36,154 nt of DNA from a virus, in IMG/VR virus record IMGVR_UViG_3300027896_000004, positions 1 through 36,154 of that record, one strand, 5' to 3'. A program made the position numbers and the translations under genes. Shown here piece after piece: positions 15,788 to 21,115 of this stretch. The notes beneath the pieces were generated by a model. The model saw nothing but the letters and a program-made list of their open reading frames with translations, made no database searches and had not been told where the DNA came from. Position 1 is the first letter of the stretch, and the number at the start of each line of letters is the position of its first letter.

Positions 15788-15816
15788 TTGACCTAAAGAA
15801 AACAGAAATGTATAAT
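15788..15816 (+). promoter_or_regulatory. Strong sigma70 promoter for the HTH-nuclease operon
   Basis: TTGACC at 15788-15793 and a perfect TATAAT at 15811-15816, 17 bases apart. It reads toward the HTH gene at 15878. The -10 region sits in GTATAATATAC, which is nearly symmetrical and could also serve the divergent recT operon. This is the best promoter match in the window and is probably an early promoter under autoregulation. Confidence 0.8.
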
Positions 15817-15877
15817 ATACCAGAATTTTGTTCAACACATTCCATAGAGCGAACAGTAAAATACTAGGTAAAAAAAT

Positions 15878-16063
15878 ATGAATCCATTGAAAGAATATCT
15901 TGAAAAAACAAACGAAACGGCGCATAGCTTCCATTTAAAGACTGGATTCCCTCTTTCGGCTTTATACAGGTTGATAAATGGCTCGAAATCTCACAGGGCA
16001 ACAATTAGACGGTTATGTGCGGCTACTAAGGGCACGCTCAAGATGTCTGACTTCGGGTTCTGA
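15878..16063 (+). CDS. Small HTH (Cro-like) DNA-binding protein (61 aa)
   Basis: AGG precedes the ATG. The 61 residues match a minimal helix-turn-helix fold: LKEYLEKTNETAHSFHLKTG, LSALYRLINGSKSHRATIRR, LCAATKG, reminiscent of Cro/phage CII-type and XRE-like proteins with a short recognition helix. It lies directly behind the strongest promoter and opposite recT, a classical place for a lytic/early switch repressor. Its 3' end overlaps the start of the nuclease gene by 86 bases in another frame, so the two are made from one transcript. Confidence 0.7.
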   Translation: MNPLKEYLEKTNETAHSFHLKTGFPLSALYRLINGSKSHRATIRRLCAATKGTLKMSDFGF

Positions 16064-16481
16064 GAAGTCAATCTATAAGAATGGATGGCGTGAATTTGGC
16101 GGGCGGAGGAGAATATATTTTCGCTCGCAATGGGAGGCAAATTATGGCCGATACTTGCAATGGTTAAAAGATCGCAAGGAGATAGCTGATTGGGAGTTTG
16201 AAAATAAAACATTCTGGTTCCCAATAAAAAGAGGATGCGTTTCTTATTTACCAGACTTTAAAGTTATAAATAATGATGGTTCTCATCACTGGGTGGAAGT
16301 AAAAGGATACTGGGATAAAAAATCAGTTACTAAAGTCAAAAGATTCAATAAGTATTTTCCTGAAGAAAAGTTGATAATTATAGACAAAATTTGGTATTCT
16401 AAGGTGGGAAGGAAACTTTCGGGGTTAATTCCTGGCTGGGAAGGGCACTCGGCCAGGAAATTTTTTCTAATTAAAAAATAG
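15978..16481 (+). CDS. PD-(D/E)xK-type phage endonuclease, DUF1064-like (167 aa)
   Basis: The core is recognisable: RIYFRSQWEANYGRYLQWL (residues 44-62) with the E of SxxE, then SYLPDFKV with the catalytic Asp, and HHWVEVKGYWDKKS with the E-x-K pair, followed by KVKRFNKYFPEEKLIIID. This arrangement matches small phage restriction-like nucleases of the DUF1064 type, thought to act on branched or recombination DNA. The N-terminal 35 residues overlap the HTH gene; no better internal start is seen. A terminator follows. Function in replication or recombination intermediate processing is inferred. Confidence 0.82.
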   Translation: MARNLTGQQLDGYVRLLRARSRCLTSGSEKSIYKNGWREFGGRRRIYFRSQWEANYGRYLQWLKDRKEIADWEFENKTFWFPIKRGCVSYLPDFKVINNDGSHHWVEVKGYWDKKSVTKVKRFNKYFPEEKLIIIDKIWYSKVGRKLSGLIPGWEGHSARKFFLIKK

Positions 16482-16504
16482 TAAGTTCTTTCGTTTTCGC
16501 GTTT

Positions 16505-16539
16505 CCCTCGCTTGTCTCCAGTGGCGGGGGTTTTTTTTT
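16505..16539 (+). terminator. Rho-independent terminator
   Basis: CCCTCGC at 16505-16511 pairs with GCGGGGG at 16524-16530 (seven pairs, one G-U), followed directly by nine T residues. It ends the HTH-nuclease operon. Confidence 0.85.
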
Positions 16540-16565
16540 AATATTGCGTTCTGTAATCTATTCCC

Positions 16566-16760
16566 ATGAAAAACACGACTACTACTACGGATGATTTCCT
16601 TGAACATTATATTTCGCGCAAGTTAAGTGTCCTAGAGGGATGGTCGAGACGGCTTGAGCGGGAAATAGCCGCTTTAAAGGCGATTAACGATCTTAAGGAG
16701 AGAGCTGCTTCTGTTCCTAAAAAGACCAATAAGGTAGAACAACTTAAACTTTTTGGATGA
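16566..16760 (+). CDS. Small coiled-coil protein (64 aa)
   Basis: Thr-rich N-terminus (KNTTTTTDD), then a helix with heptad spacing (LSVLEGWSRRLEREIAALKAINDLKERAA) and a basic tail ending EQLKLFG. No membrane segment. First gene of a plus-strand cluster of small membrane proteins; six bases separate it from the next start. Function unknown; an oligomerising partner of the membrane proteins is possible. Confidence 0.65.
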   Translation: MKNTTTTTDDFLEHYISRKLSVLEGWSRRLEREIAALKAINDLKERAASVPKKTNKVEQLKLFG

Positions 16761-16766
16761 CAATTA

Positions 16767-16994
16767 ATGAATTTAGAAGAAGAAAAATTATTATTTAAGT
16801 TGATTGAAAAACGTAAAATATACTGGGAACCGCTTGTCGCCGCAGGAGCTATTCTCGTTGCTATATTTGCCGTCATGGTTCCGCTGTTCATTCATTCTGA
16901 TAACGCTGCAAGAGCGCAGATAGAGGCGATAAGACAGGATATTAAAGATTTTCATCAAGAACTATACAAAATTAAATTTGAGAATAAAAAGTAA
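16767..16994 (+). CDS. Small TM protein, divergent DFH family member (75 aa)
   Basis: After a charged N-terminus (NLEEEKLLFKLIEKRKIYWEP) comes one hydrophobic segment (LVAAGAILVAIFAVMVPLFI), then a helical tail with QDIKDFHQELYKIK. The tail keeps KDFH but has lost the R-L-C-x-I-E-E part found in its paralogues. Its stop overlaps the next start (TAATG). Predicted single-pass membrane protein; function unknown. Confidence 0.75.
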   Translation: MNLEEEKLLFKLIEKRKIYWEPLVAAGAILVAIFAVMVPLFIHSDNAARAQIEAIRQDIKDFHQELYKIKFENKK

Positions 16995-17236
16995 TGGGAA
17001 TTTTAGAACTTATTGCTGTTTTAGTTACTATTGCTGGGCTTTTTATATGGAATCGAACGGAGTCAAGAGCCGACGCGCGTCATATGGAAAATTTGATTAA
17101 ATCAAACCGGGATTTGATTGATACGATTCATAAAGACTGGATAGAAGAGCATAAAAGATTTAATGAAAAATGGATGGAAGAATCCAAAAGCTTTCATGCG
17201 CGTTTATGTGAAATCGAAGCAAGAAGGGGGCTGTGA
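16994..17236 (+). CDS. Small TM protein, DFHGRLC family (80 aa)
   Basis: Translationally coupled to the preceding gene. Residues 1-20 (MGILELIAVLVTIAGLFIWN) form the membrane segment, followed by RTESRADARH, a charged helical middle and ESKSFHARLCEIEARR. Residues 1-30 are almost the same as those of the next gene, so the two arose by tandem duplication; this copy has an insertion of about 14 residues (DWIEEHKRFNEKWMEE) before the motif. Function unknown. Confidence 0.8.
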   Translation: MGILELIAVLVTIAGLFIWNRTESRADARHMENLIKSNRDLIDTIHKDWIEEHKRFNEKWMEESKSFHARLCEIEARRGL

Positions 17237-17241
17237 CAATT

Positions 17242-17442
17242 ATGGGAATTTTAGAACTTATCGTTGTGTTGGTTACGATCGCAGGGCTTTTTATCTGGAA
17301 TAGAGCTGAGTCCAGAAATGATATTCGGCATTTGGATGCCAAGATAGATGCAATTCGTGAATTGACGCATGCGATAAATTTGGAAGTAAAAGATTTTCAC
17401 AATAGATTGTGTGCGATCGAGGAAAAAAGGAATAAGCAGTGA
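17242..17442 (+). CDS. Small TM protein, DFHGRLC family, tandem copy (66 aa)
   Basis: The ATG at 17242 is chosen because it gives the same N-terminus, MGILELI, as the upstream paralogue; a GTG at 17233 overlaps the previous stop. MGILELIVVLVTIAGLFIWN is the membrane segment, then RAESRNDIRHLDAKIDAIRE and VKDFHNRLCAIEEKR. This copy is close to the family consensus. Its stop overlaps the next GTG. Confidence 0.82.
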   Translation: MGILELIVVLVTIAGLFIWNRAESRNDIRHLDAKIDAIRELTHAINLEVKDFHNRLCAIEEKRNKQ

Positions 17443-17531
17443 GGTTTTTTTTATATATTCTGCTTGTTTTGGCTATATTTATTTTCGTTTGGCACGAAAA
17501 CGCTCACTGGATGATCCACTCTTATAAGTAA
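17439..17531 (+). CDS. Tiny TM peptide (30 aa)
   Basis: GTG start inside the end of the preceding gene (GTGA overlap). MRFFLYILLVLAIFIFVW is a membrane segment, followed by HENAHWMIHSYK, rich in His. It ends the plus-strand cluster and runs ten bases into the last gene of the opposing cluster. Support is positional coupling and composition only. Confidence 0.5.
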   Translation: MRFFLYILLVLAIFIFVWHENAHWMIHSYK

Positions 17532-17608
17532 TAACCGCCAATAGTCAAAACAAACGCAAGAATTATGCCGAATATGATTATTTTTAGAATTTGTTTGTCG
17601 TCAATCAT
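17522..17608 (-). CDS. Tiny TM peptide (28 aa)
   Basis: Start overlaps the stop of the 118-residue gene (TGATG). MIDDKQILK is followed by one hydrophobic segment to GGYYL at the end. Last gene of the minus-strand membrane cluster, tail to tail with the plus cluster. Weakly supported because it is so short. Confidence 0.45.
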   Translation of the reverse strand: MIDDKQILKIIIFGIILAFVLTIGGYYL

Positions 17609-17964
17609 CAATGATTATTCTCCGTTCCCATTGATCCACAGGCACCGCCGTTATCTGAATTGCCGTCTCTTGAGTCCCAGGCTTGCTTAGCTTCATTCCA
17701 TGCCTTCTCGGCCTCCAAAGCTCCAAGTGCAAAAAGCCCAGCTCCGGTGAAAAAGTTACCAGCAATAGACATTTCGGTTCCTGCCGCAAATGCTGTAGCA
17801 GCGGTTAATCCATCAATTATTGAATCTTTAATAAATTCATTTGAACTTCTTTCGCAAGCATGTAAAGGCATATGCTCTAATAGCAAAACAAATATAGAAA
17901 CAATAATAGCAAGTAAATACGGATGTTTTTTAGACCACTCTTTGATTTTCTTAATCATAGTCAT
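17608..17964 (-). CDS. Membrane protein with WSKKHPYL N-terminus (118 aa)
   Basis: The start overlaps the preceding stop (ATGA) and AGGA lies four bases upstream. IKKIKEWSKKHPYL leads into a hydrophobic segment (LAIIVSIFVLLLEHMPL), a Cys (HACERSS), then a second moderately hydrophobic Gly/Ala region (about residues 50-82: LTAATAFAAGTEMSIAGNFF, GLFALGALEAEKAW), and a polar Gly/Asn tail. The N-terminal 35 residues resemble two tiny upstream proteins (18114-18218 and 17961-18101), which lack the rest. A holin-like two-segment topology is possible, but there is no firm match. Confidence 0.75.
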   Translation of the reverse strand: MTMIKKIKEWSKKHPYLLAIIVSIFVLLLEHMPLHACERSSNEFIKDSIIDGLTAATAFAAGTEMSIAGNFFTGAGLFALGALEAEKAWNEAKQAWDSRDGNSDNGGACGSMGTENNH

Positions 17965-18101
17965 ATGATCCTAAATGTTAATTCATTAGAATGTACTTTG
18001 CAAATTGAAAAAAAGATAAAAAAGAATACAAACCCAATGAATGTAAAAAGATAAGGATGGGCCATAGACCATCTTCTACAGTGTGCGTATATGGTTTTCA
18101 T
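17961..18101 (-). CDS. Tiny TM protein, W-S-x-x-H-P family (46 aa)
   Basis: AAGGA precedes the ATG at good distance. Product: a basic N-terminus RRWSMAHPYL, a Phe-rich membrane segment (FTFIGFVFFFIFFSI), then a short polar tail. It shares W-S-(x)2-H-P-(Y/W) placed just before the membrane segment with its two neighbours, so it is one of three tandem paralogues of unequal length. Confidence 0.65.
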   Translation of the reverse strand: MKTIYAHCRRWSMAHPYLFTFIGFVFFFIFFSICKVHSNELTFRII

Positions 18102-18113
18102 GTTTTTCCTTAT

Positions 18114-18218
18114 TTAGATAAAAGTTAAAGGCACATGTTTTAGCAATAGAAACAATAACGTTCCAATAAAGACAAAGCACCATGGATGTTTTTTAGACCA
18201 TTCCTTAATTTTCTTCAT
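18114..18218 (-). CDS. Tiny TM protein, W-S-x-x-H-P family (34 aa)
   Basis: Overlaps the preceding stop by four bases (ATGA). MKKIKEWSKKHPW is nearly the same as the N-terminus of the 118-residue protein, followed by one membrane segment (CFVFIGTLLFLLL) and KHVPLTFI. The K-H-V-P-L end matches E-H-M-P-L in the longer paralogue. Strong internal similarity supports a real gene in spite of its size. Confidence 0.68.
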   Translation of the reverse strand: MKKIKEWSKKHPWCFVFIGTLLFLLLKHVPLTFI

Positions 18219-18307
18219 TTGACTATCCACCCTATAATAAATCCAAATAGAAAGCCGCAAAACGCACTTAAGGTAAATATAAAAAGCGGCTGAATTTTAA
18301 AGATCAT
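18215..18307 (-). CDS. Tiny TM peptide (30 aa)
   Basis: Start and stop both overlap neighbours by four bases (ATGA at each end), a strong sign of an operon member. The product is MIFKIQPLF followed by a Phe/Gly-rich membrane segment and ends WIVK. No family is recognised. Confidence 0.6.
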   Translation of the reverse strand: MIFKIQPLFIFTLSAFCGFLFGFIIGWIVK

Positions 18308-18498
18308 TTTTCAACTTTTGCAACTAACTCGCTCGGCATAATACCCTTAACTATCAGTACCGTTTCGATGCGGATTAATTTGCGATCGATGTCGTTAATT
18401 TTGCCCGTCATCCACAGAAACGATCCAAGGATTCCCGCCATAATTACTACCGTATCTGCATGCCTTTTGAGCCAGTCTTTTTGCGATTCCATTGTCAC
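18304..18498 (-). CDS. Small TM protein (64 aa), possible distant DFH relative
   Basis: Reads MESQKDWLKRHADTVVIMAG then ILGSFLW as the membrane segment and IDRKLIRIETVLIV in the tail. The layout, M-E-x-x-K-x-(F/W)-(I/L)-K-x-H then a membrane segment and short helix, parallels the 63-residue protein at 19774-19965, but the DFHGRLC motif is absent. GTG at 18498 has AGGA nearby; an ATG lies six bases further in. Function unknown. Confidence 0.72.
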   Translation of the reverse strand: MTMESQKDWLKRHADTVVIMAGILGSFLWMTGKINDIDRKLIRIETVLIVKGIMPSELVAKVEK

Positions 18499-18505
18499 AC
18501 CATTC

Positions 18506-18715
18506 CTATTTCATTAGATAATCCAGTATAAGTTTAAAGCCGAACACCATAAACCACATACCCCAAACGCGCCTCCACGAAAATGGCCATGAAAGCGCGT
18601 TAAAAAAGCCCCATTCGATCAAATTGGCCGCAAACATCACCCTAATCAATGGAGAATAAAATAAAAACTTCAAAAATGTAATTTCAAAGCTGCATATCGC
18701 TAAGCAATCACACAT
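18506..18715 (-). CDS. Small aromatic-rich membrane protein (69 aa)
   Basis: Starts inside the last codons of the CaaX-ended gene. Contains two hydrophobic aromatic stretches (FEITFLKFLFYSPLI and VWGMWFMVFGFKLIL) with a middle ANLIEWGFFNALSWPFSWRR. An internal ATG at residue 27 would give a 43-residue protein with one segment and is equally possible. No family recognised; an inner-membrane protein of the small-protein cluster. Confidence 0.68.
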   Translation of the reverse strand: MCDCLAICSFEITFLKFLFYSPLIRVMFAANLIEWGFFNALSWPFSWRRVWGMWFMVFGFKLILDYLMK

Positions 18716-19314
18716 CCGCCACCGTGAGATTCCATATTCATGGCATCAGGACTCCCGCCTCTATTAGTTGAGACTTGATCGCGAGCGGCCTGCATCATTT
18801 CTGCATTTGCATCATATTGTTTTTGCGAGCCGCTGAAATAACTTGCCAGGCCAGCAAATATTCCTCCAGATCCCGCTGGTTCGGGGTTGGTTACGGCATC
18901 TACTACAGATTCGTATATCTGCTTAGCTCCTTCAAATTTTTGCGCACCGCCTTCTTCTCTTGTCTGGTCGGCATGTTCAAAAGATGCAGGAGCAGAAATG
19001 AACTGACTAGAAACGTCGCCGCCAGGTCTGGAACATACCCGACCGTTTAGCGAGGATACTTCGCCAGTTCCGACAGGCGCATGCTGTATCGCATAAGTTT
19101 GATAGACGGTTGCTACGCCTGTTGATGGGCAATAAGTGGCTCGTTCTGAGATGCCGCTGTGGTCACCTGTTAAATCGCAAACGTGGCCTATATAAGATCC
19201 AGATGAGCGATTACCGACAGGAGCGTGCTCGCCAGAAATTGGAGATCCTCGATAACCCGAGCTATAGCTCCTGCTGTAAGATGATGTGCGACTGCCTACT
19301 GGTGCATGTGACAT
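18700..19314 (-). CDS. HAPVG-repeat protein ending in a CaaX-type CVIA tetrapeptide (204 aa)
   Basis: GGAGG precedes the ATG. The N-terminal half is Ser/Gly/Tyr-rich, with no membrane segment, and has three copies of H-A-P-V-G (residues 3-7, about 30-34 and about 78-82), two of them followed by a G-x-V-C module (YIGHVCDLTGD, LNGRVCSRPGG). The C-terminal half has an Ala/Glu helix region and a Gly/Ser segment. The last residues are GGGCVIA and then TAG. C-V-I-A is a canonical C-a-a-X box, the same as that of yeast a-factor precursor. In a bacterium this would be inert; in a eukaryotic cytosol it could direct prenylation. Whether that happens is inference. No family recognised. First gene of the minus-strand membrane cluster. 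Confidence 0.8.
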   Translation of the reverse strand: MSHAPVGSRTSSYSRSYSSGYRGSPISGEHAPVGNRSSGSYIGHVCDLTGDHSGISERATYCPSTGVATVYQTYAIQHAPVGTGEVSSLNGRVCSRPGGDVSSQFISAPASFEHADQTREEGGAQKFEGAKQIYESVVDAVTNPEPAGSGGIFAGLASYFSGSQKQYDANAEMMQAARDQVSTNRGGSPDAMNMESHGGGCVIA

Positions 19315-19405
19315 ATATCCTCCAATTTGTTGGCGGAAGAGGATGGTCTAGTAAATAATTTAACGCAATTGAATATTAGTGCGTCATAATGGTGCTAAAG
19401 TGGTG

Positions 19406-19777
19406 TCATTTTGGTGGGTCCGGCAATGGCATCCATGCAATTATATCCATAAAATTGACTGTTGTACTGCTACCATTAATAGCGTAGACATTCTTCCATT
19501 GTCCTTCTTGTGCCCACCAACCTGAAAAAACACGCTCACAAGAAAATCTAGGATTCTCTTTGAGACAAAAAAGAAGATTAACATTTTCTTCAGGCGGCAA
19601 TTGTTCGCTACATTTAATCCATTCGGTCAGAATTTTATCGCATTTTGGACATGTCAACTCTAACCTCTCTTTTTCACCGCACTTCTCGCAAACAAGAGGC
19701 CAAGAAGACCTTTTGCCTGAATCGCCATGACAGCTGCATTTGCAATTTGAAGAACAACACTGCAAGCATTCAGTCAT
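19406..19777 (-). CDS. DUF551-like protein with N-terminal Cys-rich zinc ribbon (123 aa)
   Basis: The C-terminal part shows the DUF551 pattern: EWIKCSEQLPPEENVNLLFC at the beginning and IIAWMPLPDPPK at the end. The N-terminal 47 residues are packed with Cys: CLQCCSSNCKCSC, then CEKCGEKERLELTCPKC, the latter a four-Cys zinc ribbon. DUF551 proteins are common in phages of Gram-negative bacteria and have no known function. The start overlaps the preceding stop (ATGA), so it is coupled to the 63-residue membrane protein gene. Confidence 0.85.
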   Translation of the reverse strand: MTECLQCCSSNCKCSCHGDSGKRSSWPLVCEKCGEKERLELTCPKCDKILTEWIKCSEQLPPEENVNLLFCLKENPRFSCERVFSGWWAQEGQWKNVYAINGSSTTVNFMDIIAWMPLPDPPK

Positions 19778-19965
19778 TTATCGCCGTTTTTTTGTAAAAT
19801 TTGAAGATAACGCTCTTCCAGCGTGCAAAGTCTGCCGTGAAAATCCTTTATCTCTTGATTAATCGCATTTAGATCTGATCGATTAACCATGAACGCGCCT
19901 ATCATCATGACAGCTATGACGATGATTTCAAAATGTTCCTTAATGAATCCTTTAGTCTTTTCCAT
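19774..19965 (-). CDS. Small single-TM protein, DFHGRLC family (63 aa)
   Basis: ATG at 19965 is preferred over 19995 because AGAGG lies six bases upstream. MEKTKGFIKEHFE, a membrane segment (IIVIAVMMIGAFMV), a short linker NRSDLNAINQE, and IKDFHGRLCTLEERY. Nearly the same as the 5431-5652 product through the membrane segment and motif. Coupled to the downstream DUF551 gene. Confidence 0.85.
   Translation of the reverse strand: MEKTKGFIKEHFEIIVIAVMMIGAFMVNRSDLNAINQEIKDFHGRLCTLEERYLQILQKNGDK
19884..19926. repeat. 43-bp exact repeat, copy 2 (paralogue duplication)
   Basis: Identical to 5559-5601, same orientation; it covers the membrane-segment codons of the paralogous gene. Confidence 0.95.
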
Positions 19966-20034
19966 TGTTAACCTCTTTTCATCAATATATATCATGCATA
20001 TGTAGGTAGCAATATATGTGTGGAGCGACAGCTT

Positions 20035-20074
20035 TTGACAAGTCTTTTTCGCTTATGATAATTACAGTTATCAT
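20035..20074 (+). promoter_or_regulatory. Sigma70-like promoter with overlapping operator palindrome, antisense to the methyltransferase
   Basis: Perfect TTGACA at 20035-20040, 16 bases, then GATAAT at 20057-20062. The -10 is covered by an inverted repeat ATGATAA (20055-20061) / TTATCAT (20068-20074) with a six-base spacer. It points rightward into the 3' end of the minus-strand methyltransferase gene, with no plus-strand gene ahead. It could make an antisense RNA, or the palindrome could simply be an operator or terminator of the minus operon. Confidence 0.5.
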
Positions 20075-20087
20075 GTGTTTCAAATAT

Positions 20088-20936
20088 TTACTTTAACCCC
20101 ATCAACGTTTCGAACGCCGTTTTCGCCTGGATTGGAACCACAGCATTGCCCAAGCACTTAATTCTGTCCACCCTGAATTGTACCCCATCAGCCACTCGAC
20201 CCACGTTGGGTTCAACTTCCCAGAACCTACAGCATCTTGGATCGTGAAATGATGTCCATTCTGGATCGTCATGGAAGTCCCTTCGATCTTCTTCCGACAT
20301 CCTCTCGCATGGGCATCGGGTGTCGGCCACATCCGAACGGCCATTTGAATATTCTGAGGCGTTTTCTTTCCTATATTCTTCGGGTTGCCCGATTGTTGCA
20401 TTCGTTGTTGGTAATTCTCGAAACTCTCGTCCACTTGATGGCTGGTTGGCGTGGGCCAGTAAGAACCACCTTTCGCGACGGTGAAGCGCTCCAACGGATG
20501 CAGCGGATATAACACACCATCGACTATCGTACCCCACTTCGGCAAGCGATGATACGACTTCCCAGCCTCCTTTGGTACAGATTGCGGGTACGTTTTCAAG
20601 GAATATGAATTTGGGGAGGATTTCTTTGGCCAAGCGATGGATCTGCCAATAAAGGCCGCTTCGCTCTCCTGCCAAGCCTTTTCCATGTCCCGCAACGCTG
20701 ATGTCCTGGCATGGGAAGCCACCATAGATGATGTCGATGTCAGGTAGCTTCCCTCCTCTAAGTTTGTTAACATCGTCGAAAATGGGAGACCTTGATATAT
20801 CGTTAGTGTACATCCGACTGAGGAGAATTCCTTGACAAAAGGCATCGATTTCGCAGTAAGCGATTGGTCGCACGTATCCAAATAAAGCCACATCTAACCC
20901 TCCAATTCCGCTAAATAGCGACAATCCGTTAAGCAT
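20088..20936 (-). CDS. DNA (cytosine-5) methyltransferase (282 aa)
   Basis: Motifs of the C5 family are present in order: motif I LFSGIGGLD at residues 7-15, SAM-binding acidic YCEID at 27-31, motif IV GGFPCQDIS with catalytic Cys76, motif VI LENV at 113-116, motif VIII-like RRERWFLLAHAN, and motif IX-X PNVGRVADGV with CLGNAVVP near the C-terminus. The start at 20936 overlaps the zinc-ribbon stop (TGATG) and has GGAG two bases before it. The frame is open upstream to 21062 but that part lacks family motifs. It probably modifies phage DNA against host restriction. A second long frame overlaps most of it. Confidence 0.93.
   Translation of the reverse strand: MLNGLSLFSGIGGLDVALFGYVRPIAYCEIDAFCQGILLSRMYTNDISRSPIFDDVNKLRGGKLPDIDIIYGGFPCQDISVAGHGKGLAGERSGLYWQIHRLAKEILPKFIFLENVPAICTKGGWEVVSSLAEVGYDSRWCVISAASVGALHRRERWFLLAHANQPSSGREFRELPTTNATIGQPEEYRKENASEYSNGRSDVADTRCPCERMSEEDRRDFHDDPEWTSFHDPRCCRFWEVEPNVGRVADGVQFRVDRIKCLGNAVVPIQAKTAFETLMGLK
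20102..20893 (-). CDS. Second protein encoded in the +1 frame of the methyltransferase gene (up to 263 aa)
   Basis: A 263-codon frame on the same strand, shifted +1, nested inside the methyltransferase gene. It has sequence that looks selected rather than random: SHARTSALRDMEKAWQESEA, SSPNSYSLKTYPQS, LPKWGTIVDGVLYPLHPLE, GGSYWPTPTS, MWPTPDAHARG and, near the end, LNPTWVEWLMGYNSGWTEL. The W-P-T-P and N-P-x-W-V-E-W-L-M-G-(x)4-G-W-T elements recur, to my recollection, in phage proteins linked to cytosine methyltransferases. The start is uncertain: ATG at 20893, or a later ATG such as that of MVASHARTS. Real expression is inferred; the motif content is seen. Function unknown. Confidence 0.6.
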   Translation of the reverse strand: MWLYLDTCDQSLTAKSMPFVKEFSSVGCTLTIYQGLPFSTMLTNLEEGSYLTSTSSMVASHARTSALRDMEKAWQESEAAFIGRSIAWPKKSSPNSYSLKTYPQSVPKEAGKSYHRLPKWGTIVDGVLYPLHPLERFTVAKGGSYWPTPTSHQVDESFENYQQRMQQSGNPKNIGKKTPQNIQMAVRMWPTPDAHARGCRKKIEGTSMTIQNGHHFTIQDAVGSGKLNPTWVEWLMGYNSGWTELSAWAMLWFQSRRKRRSKR

Positions 20937-21115
20937 CACTCCGACACCGTTTCGACACCATCCTGACACCACCCGCACCATGCGCATTTGCCGCTGGCCA
21001 CCATCAACGCCCAGTTCTCCCGTCCGCATGCGTAGCAATTGGCGAGGTATAACTTGCCGCATAATTCAGAGTTGCCTTTATGATGAACTTGTTGCTCATA
21101 AGTAATCTTGCTCAT
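20936..21115 (-). CDS. Small zinc-ribbon protein (59 aa)
   Basis: ATG at 21115 is preferred because GGAGAG lies four bases upstream; the frame is open to 21169. Reads MSKITYEQQVHHKGNSELCG, then NCYACGRENW and KCAWCGWCQDG: two C-x-x-C knuckles about 15 residues apart, the layout of a zinc ribbon. It overlaps the ParB-like stop by 20 bases and its own stop overlaps the methyltransferase start, so the three are coupled. Role unknown, perhaps DNA or RNA binding. Confidence 0.75.
   Translation of the reverse strand: MSKITYEQQVHHKGNSELCGKLYLANCYACGRENWALMVASGKCAWCGWCQDGVETVSE

Noticed and set aside
20237-20512. Plus-strand frame (91 aa) antisense to the methyltransferase
   Set aside because: Although a promoter candidate lies upstream, the frame has no ribosome-binding site or motif. 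Any transcript is more likely an antisense RNA.
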